DNA from: Symbiodinium natans
Taxonomy: Eukaryota; Sar; Dinophyceae; Suessiales; Symbiodiniaceae
Assembly: GCA_905221605.1 (NCBI GenBank)
Contig: CAJNDS010002092.1
Span: 586,108 to 650,107 of the forward strand
Direction of reading: 5' to 3'
DNA length: 64,000 nucleotides
The position numbers were made by a program, and so were the translations under genes. Positions 1-9,183 of the stretch are shown piece by piece. How positions within the stretch are numbered: the first letter of the stretch is position 1; every line of letters begins with the position of its first letter. A model generated the notes under the pieces. The model did no database searches. It was not told the origin of the DNA and saw nothing but the letters and a program-made list of their open reading frames with translations.

Positions 1-103
1 GGGTTTGCGTAAGTAAGGGACCCCGAATAGAGACCCCCAAATAGAAGGATCCCCTTCTAGTGAGGACCCCAATAAGGGACCCCTAATATCGTACACCCCC
101 ACA
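1..103. mobile_element. Introner family B, right-hand remnant at window edge
   Basis: Short blocks of the kind GGGACCCC, GGATCCCC and GAGGACCCC end in TATCGTACACCCCCACATGC. The same blocks and the same CGTA(A/C)ACCCCC end recur at about 44.8, 45.3, 51.9 and 62.3 kb. I read this as the right part of a dispersed inverted-repeat element. The left end lies outside the window. Confidence 0.5.
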
Positions 104-522
104 TGCTTGGAGCAACGCGCGTTCCGTGATGGACTCGTCCCCATTAGCTTGGATTTGGGACCCACATGCTTAGAAACGAGAGTTCAAGCCCTTGGCGAGC
201 CAAGATGGGGGTTGGGATTCCTGATTGCAGAACACCCAGGCACCCATACTCATCTGAATCACAGGGTCGTAGTAAGTGTACTGCTGCTCACAAACCATGT
301 TGCTGTGATTGCTGCGCTATAGATGCGCTGTACATTCCCAAAGCACTTCAGCGGGAGCTTCGGCGGAGCAGCGCTTCCGCGAAACCGTCCACATGCTTCC
401 GCTGCCAGTCCCGTGCAGTTTCGCGCCCCAGTTCCCGCCTCATGTTTTCGTGCTGAGCGAACTTATTGGTGAACCTCAAAAGAACGCTGTGGCGGCCTCA
501 TGCCGGCTTGCTCCGGTGACAG
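104..522 (+). CDS. Upstream exon(s) of gene 1, start not resolved
   Basis: An open frame runs from about 309 to a GT donor at 523-524 (context GACAG/GTTTGGGG). Its end reads ELIGEPQKNAVAASCRLAPV, which looks coding. It ends with one base of a codon, which joins in frame with the exon at 757. A second frame over 166-456 is also open (ALYIPKALQRELRRSSASAK), so at least one further exon may lie here. I cannot place the start codon or the first acceptor; a CAG at 416-418 is possible but its phase is not tested. The product is not recognised. Confidence 0.4.
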
Positions 523-756
523 GTTTGGGGTCAAGTCACGTCAGGCCTCCTGCTTCCTGCAGGGCCCCTGTCGTGCCTTTCCCCGTACTAGTCTTAGGTT
601 ACAGGCAGACCTAAACCCTAAACCCTAAACCCTAAACCCTAAACCCTAAACCCTAAACCCTAAACCCTAAACCCTAAACCCCAACCCTAAACCCCAAACC
701 CTAAACCCCAAACCCTAAACCCCCAACCCTAAACCCCAAACCCTAAGCCCTCAGAG
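523..756 (+). repeat. Intron with CCCTAAA telomeric array
   Basis: GT donor at 523 and AG acceptor at 755-756. About 610-750 is a CCCTAAA array, with CCCCAAA variants toward its 3' end, so telomeric repeats form the 3' half of the intron just before the acceptor CCCTCAGAG. Confidence 0.6.
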
Positions 757-3700
757 AATTGCATGGCTTGCGCATGGCCGATGTCACCATGCAGGTTCTG
801 CAGACCCTGCAGATGGACCACGAGAGTCTCGAGGCCGATCCGGAGAACACTGAACTCAACATCCCCATGTAAGGGTTTAGGGTTTAGGGTTAGGGTTTAG
901 GGTTTAGGGTTTAGGGTTTAGGGTTTAGGGTTTAGGGTTTAGGGTTTAGGGTTTAGGGTTTAGGGTTTAGGGTTTAGGGTTTAGGGTTTTATGGGCCCTT
1001 AAATAATCCGGTTCCCTTACCTTCTTTACAGGGCTCCGATGTATGAACCCGTGGGTTGGATAGGGGATGTAAGGGGCATAATGGGGGTCCCCTTCTAAGG
1101 GCCCATACTAAGGGGCCATGCGAAAGACAGATTAGGGTTTAGGGTTTCGGGTTTGGGGTTTAGGATTTCGGGTTTGGGGTTTAGGGTTTAGGGTACCTTT
1201 TCACGGTCTCAGTTGCGTTTGGGCTTAGAAATCCTAAACCCTAAGCCCTAAGCCCTAAACCCTAAACCCTAAACCCTAAATCTTGCCTATAACCATCATA
1301 AAAGGCTCATAAGGAACTTCAGCTCGCTGCTTTGCCCCATGCCCTGCCGTGGCGTGGCTGCAGGCGCAGATGCGAGTGCGAGAGCAGCAGCGACAGCAGC
1401 AGAAGCAGCAAGCCGCGCTGAATGCCGACCTCTTGCCCCAGGCTTTTCCCCTGCATGGCTTAGGGTTTGGGGTTTGGGGTTTGGGGTTTAGGGTTTAGGG
1501 TTTAGGGTTTAGGGTTTAGGGTTGAGGGTTTGGGCTTAGGGATGCTCCGAACCAGGGGACTGAGGGCTTCTACTTCTGGAGGTTCGGAAGGTTACGCCCT
1601 GCGATGAAGTAGAAACCCTCAACCCTAAACCCTAAACCGTAAACCCTAAACCCTAAGCCCTAAACCCTGAACCGATATTGGTCAAACGGTTCTTCGGTTG
1701 GCTGGAGAAGTTGTACCTCCTTTCGAAACTTGCAAGGGCTCCGGACTACCCTGAAACCTGCCCAGAACCTCAAGCGCAAGTTGAGAACCCTAAACCCTGC
1801 AACCTACCCTGAACCCTTATCCGTAAACCCTAAACCCTAAACCCTAAGCCTAAACCCTAAACCCTAAACCCTGAACCCTAAACCCTAAACCGCAAACCCT
1901 GGCTTAGGGTCTAGGGAAGGGAGCTTGGCAGGTGCCATCAGGAAGCCCCGATTGGCTGGGCTCCTCGCGCTGGGGCCTTGGGCCCTTGCACTTGGTTTAG
2001 GGTTTAGGGTTTAGGGTTTAGGGTTTAGGGTTTAGGGTTTAGGGTTTAGGGTTTACCCACGAACCTCCAAGTATACCCCCACCCCCCTCTCCAGGTGTCC
2101 GAGACCCGCCTTTACCCTCAAGGCCACGGTAGAATTTGCCGACTAAGTTTCTCGCAGCTGTTGTTTCGGGTGCAGGGTTGACGTGTTCAGGGTTTAGGGG
2201 TTTAGGGTTTCGAGGTTTAGGTAGCGTTTAGGGGTTGAGGGTTTGGGACTTTCCTTTTGCTACGGTGCTATGGAACGCGGTGGTGGCACTGGGAGATTCT
2301 TCATCCCACTATGCAGACGTTAAAGCTCTGAAATCTGCAGCCCACCCCCAAAGTTTCGGACTGTTTGCCTTAAACCCTCAACCCTAAACCCTAAACCCTA
2401 AACCCTAAACTCTAAACCCTAAACCCTAAACCCGAAACCCGAAACCCGAAAACCCAATCCCTGTCGAGGCCAGGAACTGAAGAAGAAGCAGAATGCAGTG
2501 CAGGCGCCGGAGGAACACTTTTGGGGTTCTTAAGGGGTTCAAGGGCGGTATGTAACCCAAGGTTCCCTAATACTCCCCACTACTCCCCACTACTCCCTAA
2601 GGCTCCCTAAGCTTCCCTAAGCTTCCCTAAGCCTCCCTAAGCTTCCCTAGGTACCTACCCCCTTGAACACCTGGAATACGCCCAAATCAGCCCCCTCCCC
2701 CCGTCAGATCCCCAAAAGCAGGGTTCGGGTTGAGGCTTGTAGGGGTTTACGGTGTTGGGGGTTTAGGGTCACCCTTTTTGGCCTTCCCTTTTCGTGGTTA
2801 GGCTCCATTCTCAACCCCAAACTTGGCCCTATCTGGTTCTTAGTTCCTACATGGGATTGCAAGAGGTGGGTTTGGTGGTGCAGGGTTCCCTACACCCCTA
2901 AACCACTACAACCCTAAACCCCTACACCCCTACACCCGAAACCCCCAACCCTAAACCCCGTAAAACCCCAATTCCTTCAATCCTCTAAAGCCCTGTAGTT
3001 TAGGGTTTAGGGTTAGGGCTGTTTCCGGAAGCCAGCAAAAAGGTTTTGGAGCTTCCTTGTTTTGACCCCATGCAGGGTATCAAGTCTCATCACGGGTAAT
3101 TCCGGGTGCCAAAAAAGGTGCCATCATTTCGAACTGCCCAAGAGGGACTCTTTATGCGCGTTGTAATGCTCGTTCCCTTGCTAATGAACACCAGCCACAG
3201 CTAAGTACACCTTACATCCAGTGAGACCTAGCCCATACCCTAGACCCTAAACCCTAAACCAGCACCCTAACCCCTAAACCCTAAACCCTAAACTCTAAAC
3301 CCTAAACCCTAAACCCTAAACCCTAAACTATAAACCCTAAACCCTAAACCCTAAACCCTAAACCTAAACCCAAACCTGCAGGTCAAAGACAAGCCAGTGA
3401 CCTGGCCAGACCTAGAGTGAACGGCTGGCACCGTGAGCGATGTCAGGGTCAGTCGATGTGTACCTGGATAGGCTGGGTTTAGGGTTTAGGGTTTAGGGTT
3501 TAGGGTTTAGGGTTCAGGGTTCGGGGTTTAGGGTTTAGGGTTTAGAGTAGGCCTTTCTACCCTAAAGCCCCAAGCCCTAACCCAAGACGCCCTTAAGCGG
3601 CGACATTTTATGGGGATTAGGAGTCCGAATGACCCATCCTGGCAGTCAGTTTACTTCGCAAGTCAGCACTCGAGTACCTTGGTAGCCCAGTGGTACCCTT

Positions 3701-4725
3701 TCCCCTTTTTTCTTGTTGTGCCCTTATCATAAGATGGTTGCTGGGCTACCACGTTTAGGGGCAATGTATAATTTGCTATAATGACCCCCCCAAAACCCTA
3801 TTCTAGTCATGAAGGCCCCTATATTCGGCAACCCCGTTACCAAACCTTCAGTTCCACTAGGAAGCTGGGCAAGTTTCGTCGTGCCCTGTCGGCGAACTGC
3901 AAGTGACCACGCTGCTGAATGACAACTCGCGGTTGCATACGGTGCAGGGGCTGGGTTTAGGGTTTAGGGTTTAGGGCTTGGGGCTTAGGGTTTAGGGTGC
4001 TTCAGTTGCTCGGGGGATGGCAGTTCGCGTATCACCGTCGGGGTGCCGCTGAGAAGGACTCACAGAACTTCGGCCCCCGGAAGACCCGGGAAGTGTCCGC
4101 AGTGTGTGACAGATGCGGCGTATCGGAGTCAATCGAGACTACTTGCACCGGGGTCTGTGTCTGTGAGGTGATTCATTTTGGGTAAACAACCCAGGAACAA
4201 CTTACCCTAAACCCTAAACCGACCCAGGGTGAGGGTTAGGGTCAGGCAGCACTCAGTTTCTCGGTCGTGACGTCTTGAACATCGGAAAAGCTATGTGGCC
4301 AAACGTTTTTGAACTGTGGGTCACCGGTTTACGTGCCTCACCCAAACCCATCTTTGCCTGAGCTCCTCAAGACCTCAAGCGCTATGCCCCCTATTAAACC
4401 CTAAACCCTAAACCCTAAACCCTAAACCCTAAACCCTAAACCCTAAACCCTAAACCCTAAACCCTAAACCCTAAACCCTAAACCCTAAACCCTAAACCCT
4501 AAACCCTAACCCTAAACCCTAAACCCTAAACCCTAAACCCTAAACCCTAAACCCTAACCCTAAACCCTAAACCTAAACTAACTCCAAATCCCGAATCCCT
4601 GCATACCCTAACCCTATAACACCATAACCCCCCCCCCCCCCCCCCCCGAAACCCTAAAAGTGTGCGAGGATGGCAACGTCAACTTCCCCGAGGGCTGGGT
4701 CCCCCCGGAAGAGGTCCCGACTTGA
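757..4725 (+). CDS. Gene 1: multi-exon gene with telomeric-repeat introns, unknown product
   Basis: Proposed exons: 757-868, 1032-1068, 1364-1441, 1556-1608, 1932-1994, 2095-2128, 2240-2318, 2469-2525, 2691-2722, then 2802-2835 and 3076-3095 (tentative), then 3382-3476, 3598-3681, 3861-3941, 4006-4167, 4257-4326, 4661-4725 with TGA. Phases agree at each junction except between 3095 and 3382, where an exon is probably missed. Sample translations: MADVTMQVLQTLQMDHESLE, EQQRQQQKQQAALNADLLPQ, GTEGFYFWRFGRLRPAM, IRSPNDPSWQSVYFASQH, ELQVTTLLNDNSRLHT, GRDVLNIGKAMWPNVFELWV, CEDGNVNFPEGWVPPEEVPT. Exon 4006-4167 has a Cys cluster (CDRCG, then CTGVCVC) that could bind zinc. I recognise no family. One donor is GC (1442). 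The intact frame argues for a living gene or one recently alive. Confidence 0.6.
869..1031 (+). repeat. Intron of gene 1: TTTAGGG array
   Basis: The donor GTAAGGG leads directly into a TTTAGGG array (about 871-990). The acceptor TTTACAG ends at 1031. The exons on both sides join in phase 2 (CCC AT / G GCT CCG). Confidence 0.6.
1069..1363 (+). repeat. Intron of gene 1: family-B-like start plus TTTAGGG and CCCTAAA arrays
   Basis: Starts GTAAGGGGCATAATGGGGGT and carries the GGTCCCC and AAGGGCCC blocks seen in family B. A degenerate TTTAGGG/TTTCGGG array (1131-1195) and a CCCTAAA array (1231-1280) follow, then a pyrimidine-rich end and acceptor CTGCAG at 1363. The two arrays are complementary and could pair in the transcript. 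Confidence 0.55.
1442..1931 (+). repeat. Two gene 1 introns (1442-1555 and 1609-1931) around the exon 1556-1608
   Basis: 1442-1555 begins with a GC donor (CCCCAG/GCTTTT) and holds a TTTAGGG array (1459-1535). 1609-1931 holds CCCTAAA arrays (1617-1672 and 1786-1903) around a 110-bp segment (1675-1785) that is also open on the plus strand (VKRFFGWLEKLYLLSKLARA) but lacks good splice sites. I left that segment intronic. Confidence 0.5.
1995..2094 (+). repeat. 100-bp intron of gene 1 starting directly with GTTTAGGG repeats
   Basis: The donor is the telomeric heptamer itself (CTTG/GTTTAGGG). About nine TTTAGGG units are followed by a C-rich tract and acceptor CTCCAG. Confidence 0.6.
2526..2690 (+). 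mobile_element. Introner family G, copy G1 (gene 1 intron)
   Basis: The left side has GGGGTTCAAGGGCGGTATG (about 2534-2552). The right side has the inverted counterpart TACCTACCCCCTTGAAC (about 2652-2669). Between them lie TACTCCCCAC and AAGCTTCCCT tandem units (2570-2648). It is bounded by GT at 2526 and CAG at 2690. A second copy lies near 45.4 kb. Confidence 0.5.
2723..3381 (+). repeat. Gene 1 intron region with short arrays and unresolved exons
   Basis: Holds a TTTAGGG-like stretch (2723-2770), degenerate CCCTAAA/CCCTACA repeats (2888-2960), a short TTTAGGG run (3000-3020), unique sequence (3021-3235) and a CCCTAAA array (3240-3375) ending at acceptor CTGCAG (3381). Exons 2802-2835 and 3076-3095 fit by phase but are short. 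A GC-donor exon near 3144-3156 might bridge the remaining phase gap. Confidence 0.4.
3682..3860 (+). mobile_element. Introner family C, copy C1, inside a gene 1 intron
   Basis: The terminal inverted repeats GGTAGCCCAG (3681-3690) and CTGGGCTACC (3741-3750) enclose a 70-bp element. The GT of the left repeat (3682-3683) is the splice donor after exon 3598-3681. The intron continues to the acceptor CCACTAG at 3860. Both neighbouring exons are in phase 0. Confidence 0.65.
3942..4005 (+). repeat. 64-bp intron made almost only of TTTAGGG variants
   Basis: Begins GTGCAGGGGCTGG, then TTTAGGG units with GCTTAGGG variants, then GTGCTTCAG. It sits between in-frame exons 3861-3941 and 4006-4167. Confidence 0.6.
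4168..4256 (+). repeat. 89-bp intron with a CCCTAAACC / GGTTAGGG pair
   Basis: GT at 4168, CAG at 4256. Two CCCTAAA units near 4204-4218 face GGTTAGGG near 4234-4241, so a small telomeric hairpin can form. Exons on both sides are phase 0. Confidence 0.6.
4327..4660 (+). repeat. 334-bp intron with a long CCCTAAA array and a C20 tract
   Basis: Donor GTTTACGTG at 4327. About 26 CCCTAAA units lie at 4394-4577 and a run of 20 C at 4628-4647. The acceptor is CCCTAAAAG (4660). The exon after it continues the phase-1 codon and ends in TGA, closing gene 1. Confidence 0.65.
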
Positions 4726-5190
4726 GAGGGGGGGGGGGTTTAGGGTTTAGGGCTTAGGGTTTAGGGTTTAGGGTTTAAGGTGGGGGCTTCTCTAAGCCGT
4801 ACAAGCTCTGGAAATCCCGAAAGTCTAAAACCCTATAACCAAGAATAAAGTTATCGACCCTAAAGAACCCTCCACACCCTGAAAGGCCTACAAGCCCTTT
4901 AAAAGCTAAACCCCATGAGCCCAAAGCTTAAGTAGCGTGCAAATAGACGAAAGACCCAAAAAGTGCCTGTAGTCTCCATCAACCCTGTCCCTTTCAAGAC
5001 CCTAAACTTTGAAAGTTCTTAGCTTTTGCAACCGCATGGAACGAACATTTTCACACAAACGCTTGCTTCCAGCTCTGAGGACAGATGGCCGCATACATAT
5101 ATACATATATATATATATATTATATGTATATTCCACAAGCCCCCAAAACCTTCCGCCTTGCATGCCACTGGGGGTTCCCGCCCAGCCGAC
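4726..5190. repeat. Intergenic: TTTAGGG array, unique sequence, AT microsatellite
   Basis: TTTAGGG array 4738-4785, unsplit unique sequence 4786-5085 and an AT-rich microsatellite of CATATATA type 5090-5132. Overlapping ORFs on both strands are not convincing as genes. Confidence 0.5.
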
Positions 5191-5192
5191 CA

Positions 5193-5460
5193 GAGGAGAT
5201 CTTTGGGTTCGACTACGTGACACCGTACGCGAGCACGAGCACGCATGTCTGGTATAGGCTGCTCTGGAGTGCAGTGCGCGCCAGCAATGCCGAGCGCGAT
5301 TTGCAGGTGATCCTGATGTGCAGCTGAAATGCAAATGGTTTCCACCACTTCGTCTTTCGGGAGGTCAGCGCGCGGCAAATGCTGGAAGCATCGCGCGGAA
5401 CACTGCATGGGGTATCATGCCTTCGTGGATCTGATCAACCTCAACACCGATTCTGAGTCC
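5193..5460 (+). CDS. Two candidate exons, unknown product
   Basis: The first, about 5180-5306, follows acceptor CCCGCCCAG, reads EEIFGFDYVTPYASTSTHVW and then RASNAERDLQ, and ends at donor CAG/GTGATC. The second, about 5365-5460, reads KCWKHRAEHCMGYHAFVDLI then LNTDSES and ends at donor GAGTCC/GTAAGC. The second exon is open in more than one frame, so the joining phase is not settled. No family recognised. Confidence 0.4.
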
Positions 5461-5841
5461 GTAAGCCCGAGAACCCTGCATCCCGAACCCCGAGCCTAAC
5501 ACCCTGAACCCTAGAACCTCGAGTGCTTGAGCTTAAGGCCCAAAACCCCCTAGACTCTACACCCTAGACCCTAAACCCCAAGCCCCCTAAGCCCCAAACC
5601 CCCTAAGCCCCAAACCCCCTAAGCCCCAAACCCCCCTAGCCCGAATCCCGAAGCCCCTAAGCCCCAAACCCCCCTAAACCATAAACCCTAAACCCTAAAC
5701 CCTAAACCCTAAACCCTAAACCCTAAACCCTAAACCCTAAACCCTAAACCCTAAACCCTAAACCCTAAACCCTAAACCCTAAACCCTAAACCCCAAACCC
5801 CAAACCCCCTAAGCCCTTGCCGCCTTCTGCCTGTGGCCCAG
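5461..5841. repeat. CCCTAAA array with CCCCTAAGCCCCAAA variants
   Basis: Degenerate telomeric variants 5470-5680, regular CCCTAAA 5682-5795, then a pyrimidine-rich stretch ending in the acceptor GTGGCCCAG at 5841. Confidence 0.7.
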
Positions 5842-5909
5842 AAGCCGCCTGGAGAAGACGAGGAGGAGCCCGCGGACGATGCACCGGTGGAGGAGGCGGG
5901 GAATGGAGG
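5842..5909 (+). CDS. Candidate acidic exon between telomeric arrays
   Basis: Acceptor GGCCCAG, donor GGAGG/GTTTGGGG. Reads KPPGEDEEEPADDAPVEEAG. A CCCTAAA array lies upstream and TTTAGGG downstream, the same layout as gene 1 exons. Low-complexity acidic sequence of unknown function. Confidence 0.5.
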
Positions 5910-6640
5910 GTTTGGGGGTGTCTAGGGTTTAGGGTTTAGGGTTTAGGGTTTAGGGTTTAGGGTCTAGGGTTTGGGGTAAAACCTGGTAAACCCTAAGCCC
6001 TACATAAACCCTGGAATTTTGGAGTCCTGGAGACTTAGATTTTCGGCTCCGTAAACCCGAAAACTTTCTTTTCTTGAGGTTTTGTAGGGTTTGGGGGTTT
6101 CGGAGGGCTCATCGCCCTCTAGCTGCTTAAAAAATTGAAGGAAGACCCTAATATACCTTCTGCAACATGCTAGTAGGAAGCATCACAATTCAGGGGTAGA
6201 GTACTTGCATGAAGGATATTTCGGGCTCCCACCCCACACTTTGCTTGGCTTCAGGAGATTTTGGGTTCTTAGGGGCCTGCAGGTCAGGAACAGGGTTTAG
6301 GGTTTTGGGGCTTTTTAAGGGTTGGCTAGTAGGGCTCATTTAGTACAGGAGGTTCGGGGGTGCAGGCTTCCGGTTTTGGGGCCGAGGGTCCATCGGGGGG
6401 CTTGAGGAGTGCGGTCTTCTGTGTTTGGGGTTTGGGATTTGGGGTTTAGGGTTTAGGGTTTGGGGGTTTGGGGTTTAGGGTTTAGGGTTGAGAGGGTTCG
6501 GTGCTTTAGCGAATGCCGGTTTGGGAGCTGGTAAGTGGCAGCGCTTGGAAGCTCCGAGCTTCAGGGGGGACTCACGGCTCATGGAGTGAACCCAAAACCC
6601 TACGTTTAGGGTTTAGGGTTTAGGGTTTAGACACCATAGC
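5910..6640. repeat. TTTAGGG arrays with unique spacers
   Basis: Arrays at 5925-5980, 6425-6490 and 6603-6628. Spacers 5985-6295 and 6300-6420 show no clear exon. Confidence 0.6.
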
Positions 6641-6736
6641 CAGCTCGTACCCTGAAGCCTTCGTGCTGCTCCAAACCACGGACCCTAGGGCTGTCCCGTG
6701 ACTTTGCCGGACATTCTTCACTGACAAGGTCACTAG

Positions 6737-7067
6737 ATGTCAGTACTATCGATACCCGAGGACCTTCCTCGTGATACTCCTGATGGAGTGGATCGCTGGG
6801 TGCTGGATACTGGAACAGCCCGGATCCAGCCTGCTGACCTGCCACCCCGCGGCGGAGCCAATGCGAAGCCGATTTTACAAGAAAAACACATTCCTTGGTG
6901 CGTATCGGCACTGGAGCTGGAAGCTCTGCTCTTTTTGGTCCAACAAGTTCCTCAGTTGCAAGAATTCCGGTCGTCTTGCATGCTTCTCACCTTGGCAGCC
7001 TGACCCATTCATATCCCCCGAAAGATGGTCAGCAGAGCTTAGTGTTCATACACCCCTAAACCCTTAA
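6737..7067 (+). CDS. Coding-like region, frame ambiguous
   Basis: Two overlapping plus frames stay open: one gives PILQEKHIPWCVSALELEAL and ends in a stop at 7003, the other gives RSRFYKKNTFLGAYRHWSWK and runs to 7067. The segment has no telomeric repeats and an even base composition, unlike its surroundings. I cannot tell which frame is real, nor name a family. Confidence 0.3.
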
Positions 7068-7074
7068 CCCTAAG

Positions 7075-7123
7075 CCCCCCCCCCCCCCCCAGCATTTTCC
7101 GCTCTTAGAGTCGATTCCTCCAG
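7075..7123 (+). repeat. C-run followed by splice acceptor
   Basis: A run of about 15 C ends in CAG at 7092, and a second CAG at 7121-7123 follows. I read the C-run as a polypyrimidine tract of an intron. Confidence 0.45.
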
Positions 7124-7178
7124 GAGCCTGAGGACGACGGCCTCGACGATGAGCAGCGCGAGGAGGGATGGGTGGGGG
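7124..7178 (+). CDS. Candidate acidic exon
   Basis: Reads EPEDDGLDDEQREEGWV between acceptor CTCCAG and a GT donor (7179) in GGGG/GTTTGGGG. Similar in composition to exon 5842-5909, so both may belong to one gene. Unknown product. Confidence 0.45.
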
Positions 7179-8028
7179 GTTTGGGGTTGCAGTGGCAGTC
7201 CTGGGCTTCTGGGTTGAGGGATTTAGGGTGGTCTAGGGCTTATGGGTTTAGGCTTTCTGGGTCTAGGGCTTATGGGTTTAGGGTTTAGAGGGCATTAGGG
7301 CTTAGGAACGTGGCAGCTGGTTGCTTCCCTTTGAAGAGTACAGACCCACCACCCACCTGCGACTGCCCATTGCGGGTTTGGACCCCAAACCCCAAACCCC
7401 AAACCCTAAACCCTAAACCCTAAACCCCAAACCCTAAACCCTAAACCCTAAACCCTAAACCCTAAACCCTAAGAGGCACTTGAGATTCGGGGTGTCAGGG
7501 TCGGAATGAGGGTGTGGGGTGCATTGGCCGATGCTCTTCAGGTTAAGAGCTCTGTTTGTTCTTGGGAGCCCTAAACCCTAAACCCTACGCCCTACACCCT
7601 AAGTCCTAAACCCTAAGTCCTAAACCCTAAACCCTAAACCCTAAACCCTAAACCCTAAACCCTAAACCCTAAACCCTAAACCCTACACCCTACACCCTAC
7701 ACCCTACACCCTGCACCCTAAGTCCTGAACCCTAAGCTTAGGGCTGCGGACTGGAGCCTCCAGCTTTAGGATGGTTGCGTTGAAGGCTTGTGCGCTTGTG
7801 GGGTTTAGGGTTTCGGGGTTTAGGGTTCAGGGGTGGCGGGCTTTAAGGGATTCAGGGCTTTTATTTAGCCTTTTGGATATGGCGGGCAATCTGCCACGCC
7901 CGACCCCCTTTTTTTGGGGAAGCCCTAGAATTCGATGTTGAGCCAAGACCCTACACCACCCTAAACCCTAGACCCTAAACCCTGAACCGTAGACCCTAGA
8001 CCCTCCGCCCCACACCCCAAACCTGCAG
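7179..8028. repeat. CCCTAAA arrays and spacers
   Basis: TTTAGGG-like 7190-7300; CCCTAAA 7383-7470 and 7570-7740 (with CCCTACA variants); TTTAGGG-like 7800-7830; degenerate CCCTAAA 7960-8010. No convincing exon. Confidence 0.6.
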
Positions 8029-8061
8029 TCTCAGCCTTCACCGGCAACTTCCTTGTTGTTG
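8029..8061 (+). CDS. Small candidate exon before introner A1
   Basis: Acceptor CCTGCAG (8028) and donor TTG/GTTAGTAGGG (8062). It joins in phase 2 with the exon at 8340. Confidence 0.4.
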
Positions 8062-8339
8062 GTTAGTAGGGAATGAGGGAATGAGGTACCCTATATTATC
8101 CCCCTATACATACCCTAAACCCAAAACTCTAAACGCTAAACGCTAAACCCTAAACCCTAAACCCTAAACCCTAAACCCTAAACCCTAAACCCTAAACCCT
8201 AAACCCTAAACCCTAAACCTTAAACCCTAAACCCTAAACCCTAAACCCTAAACCCAAAACCCTTAAAGGGTATATATATATATATATATATAGGGGGCTT
8301 TAGGGTACCTCATTCCCTCCTTCCCTACAAACCAACCAG
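8062..8339 (+). mobile_element. Introner family A, copy A1, with a CCCTAAA array inside
   Basis: The left arm (8062-8113: GTTAGTAGGGAATGAGGGAA, then TGAGGTACCCTATA) and the right arm (about 8283-8339: TAGGGTACCTCATTCCCTCC, then CAACCAG) are inverted copies. The loop holds a CCCTAAA array (8140-8265) and an AT run (8271-8291). The GT and CAG ends coincide with exon borders. Confidence 0.7.
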
Positions 8340-8413
8340 CAAGTTTCCCGAGGAGCTGTTCGTCCAGGCGATGAAGGATGCCTTTGGACCTCACTGCGGC
8401 CGGTTTGCAGCGG
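8340..8413 (+). CDS. Candidate exon after introner A1
   Basis: Reads KFPEELFVQAMKDAFGPHCG, then RFAA, and ends at donor GCGG/GTTTGGGG. Good amino-acid composition and clean splice borders. No family recognised. Confidence 0.55.
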
Positions 8414-9030
8414 GTTTGGGGTTTAGGGTTTAGGGTTTAGGGTTCAGGGTTGAGGGTTTAGGGTTAAGGGTCGAGGGCTTGGGGAGTTCAGAGCGGTGGT
8501 TTGAAAGTTTGGGAGGTTAGAAGGTTCCATTGACCAAGGCTACCTACAGAGTAGCTTCAGACATCTTGTACATACATGCAGAGCCCTAGCCGTATGGGCA
8601 TTTTGAAACTGCTTTCAATCGCTGTGTACATATTTCGCGAGGTATGAGGACCACAGATCTTCCCAAGAAGCCAAGCCCCTACCCTAAACCCTAAACCCTA
8701 AGCCCTAAACCCTAAGCCCTAAACCCTAAACCCTAAACCCCAAACCCTAAACCCCAAACCCTAAACCCTAAACCCTAAACCCTAAACCCTAGCACTCCCA
8801 GCCCTCCCTTAGGAACATGGATGCGCAGTCAATGAATAGTTTTCCTAACCAGGGTCCCTGTATGCGTACCCCTTATAAGACGGGAACTGTTTAGGGTTTA
8901 GGGTTTAGGGTTCAGGGTTTAGGGTTTAGGGCTAGCCTTTAAAAAAGGGATCCCAAAGAGGACCTTAATTGGGTTTGTTCGTTTTTTTGGGGGCTCAGGT
9001 TGGTTTAAGAAGGGCACACGGGCTGCACAC
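8414..9030. repeat. Telomeric arrays with unique spacer
   Basis: TTTAGGG 8414-8470, CCCTAAA 8682-8795 and TTTAGGG 8890-8935. The spacer 8480-8680 is unique and without a clear exon. Confidence 0.6.
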
Positions 9031-9034
9031 CCGC

Positions 9035-9183
9035 GAACATACCCCGAAACATTCCCCGATACCCCGTAACATACCCCCGAAATTGCAGGTAAAGTAGCTC
9101 ATGATGCCGCGAAACATTCCCGCAACACACCCCCTCCCCCCGCCCCGAAACATACCCCGAAATATACCCGCGAAGCATACCAT
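9035..9183. repeat. Degenerate minisatellite of CGAAACATACCC type
   Basis: About ten units of roughly 11-13 bp (CCCCGAAACAT, CCCGATACC, CCGTAACATACC and so on). The minus frame gives a repetitive Gly/Met/Phe/Arg peptide, which I treat as a by-product. Confidence 0.5.

Noticed and set aside
2240-2365. Alternative reading ATVLWNAVVALGDSSSHYAD as the exon frame
   Set aside because: Coding-like, but it lacks an acceptor in phase, while the neighbouring frame joins both flanking exons.
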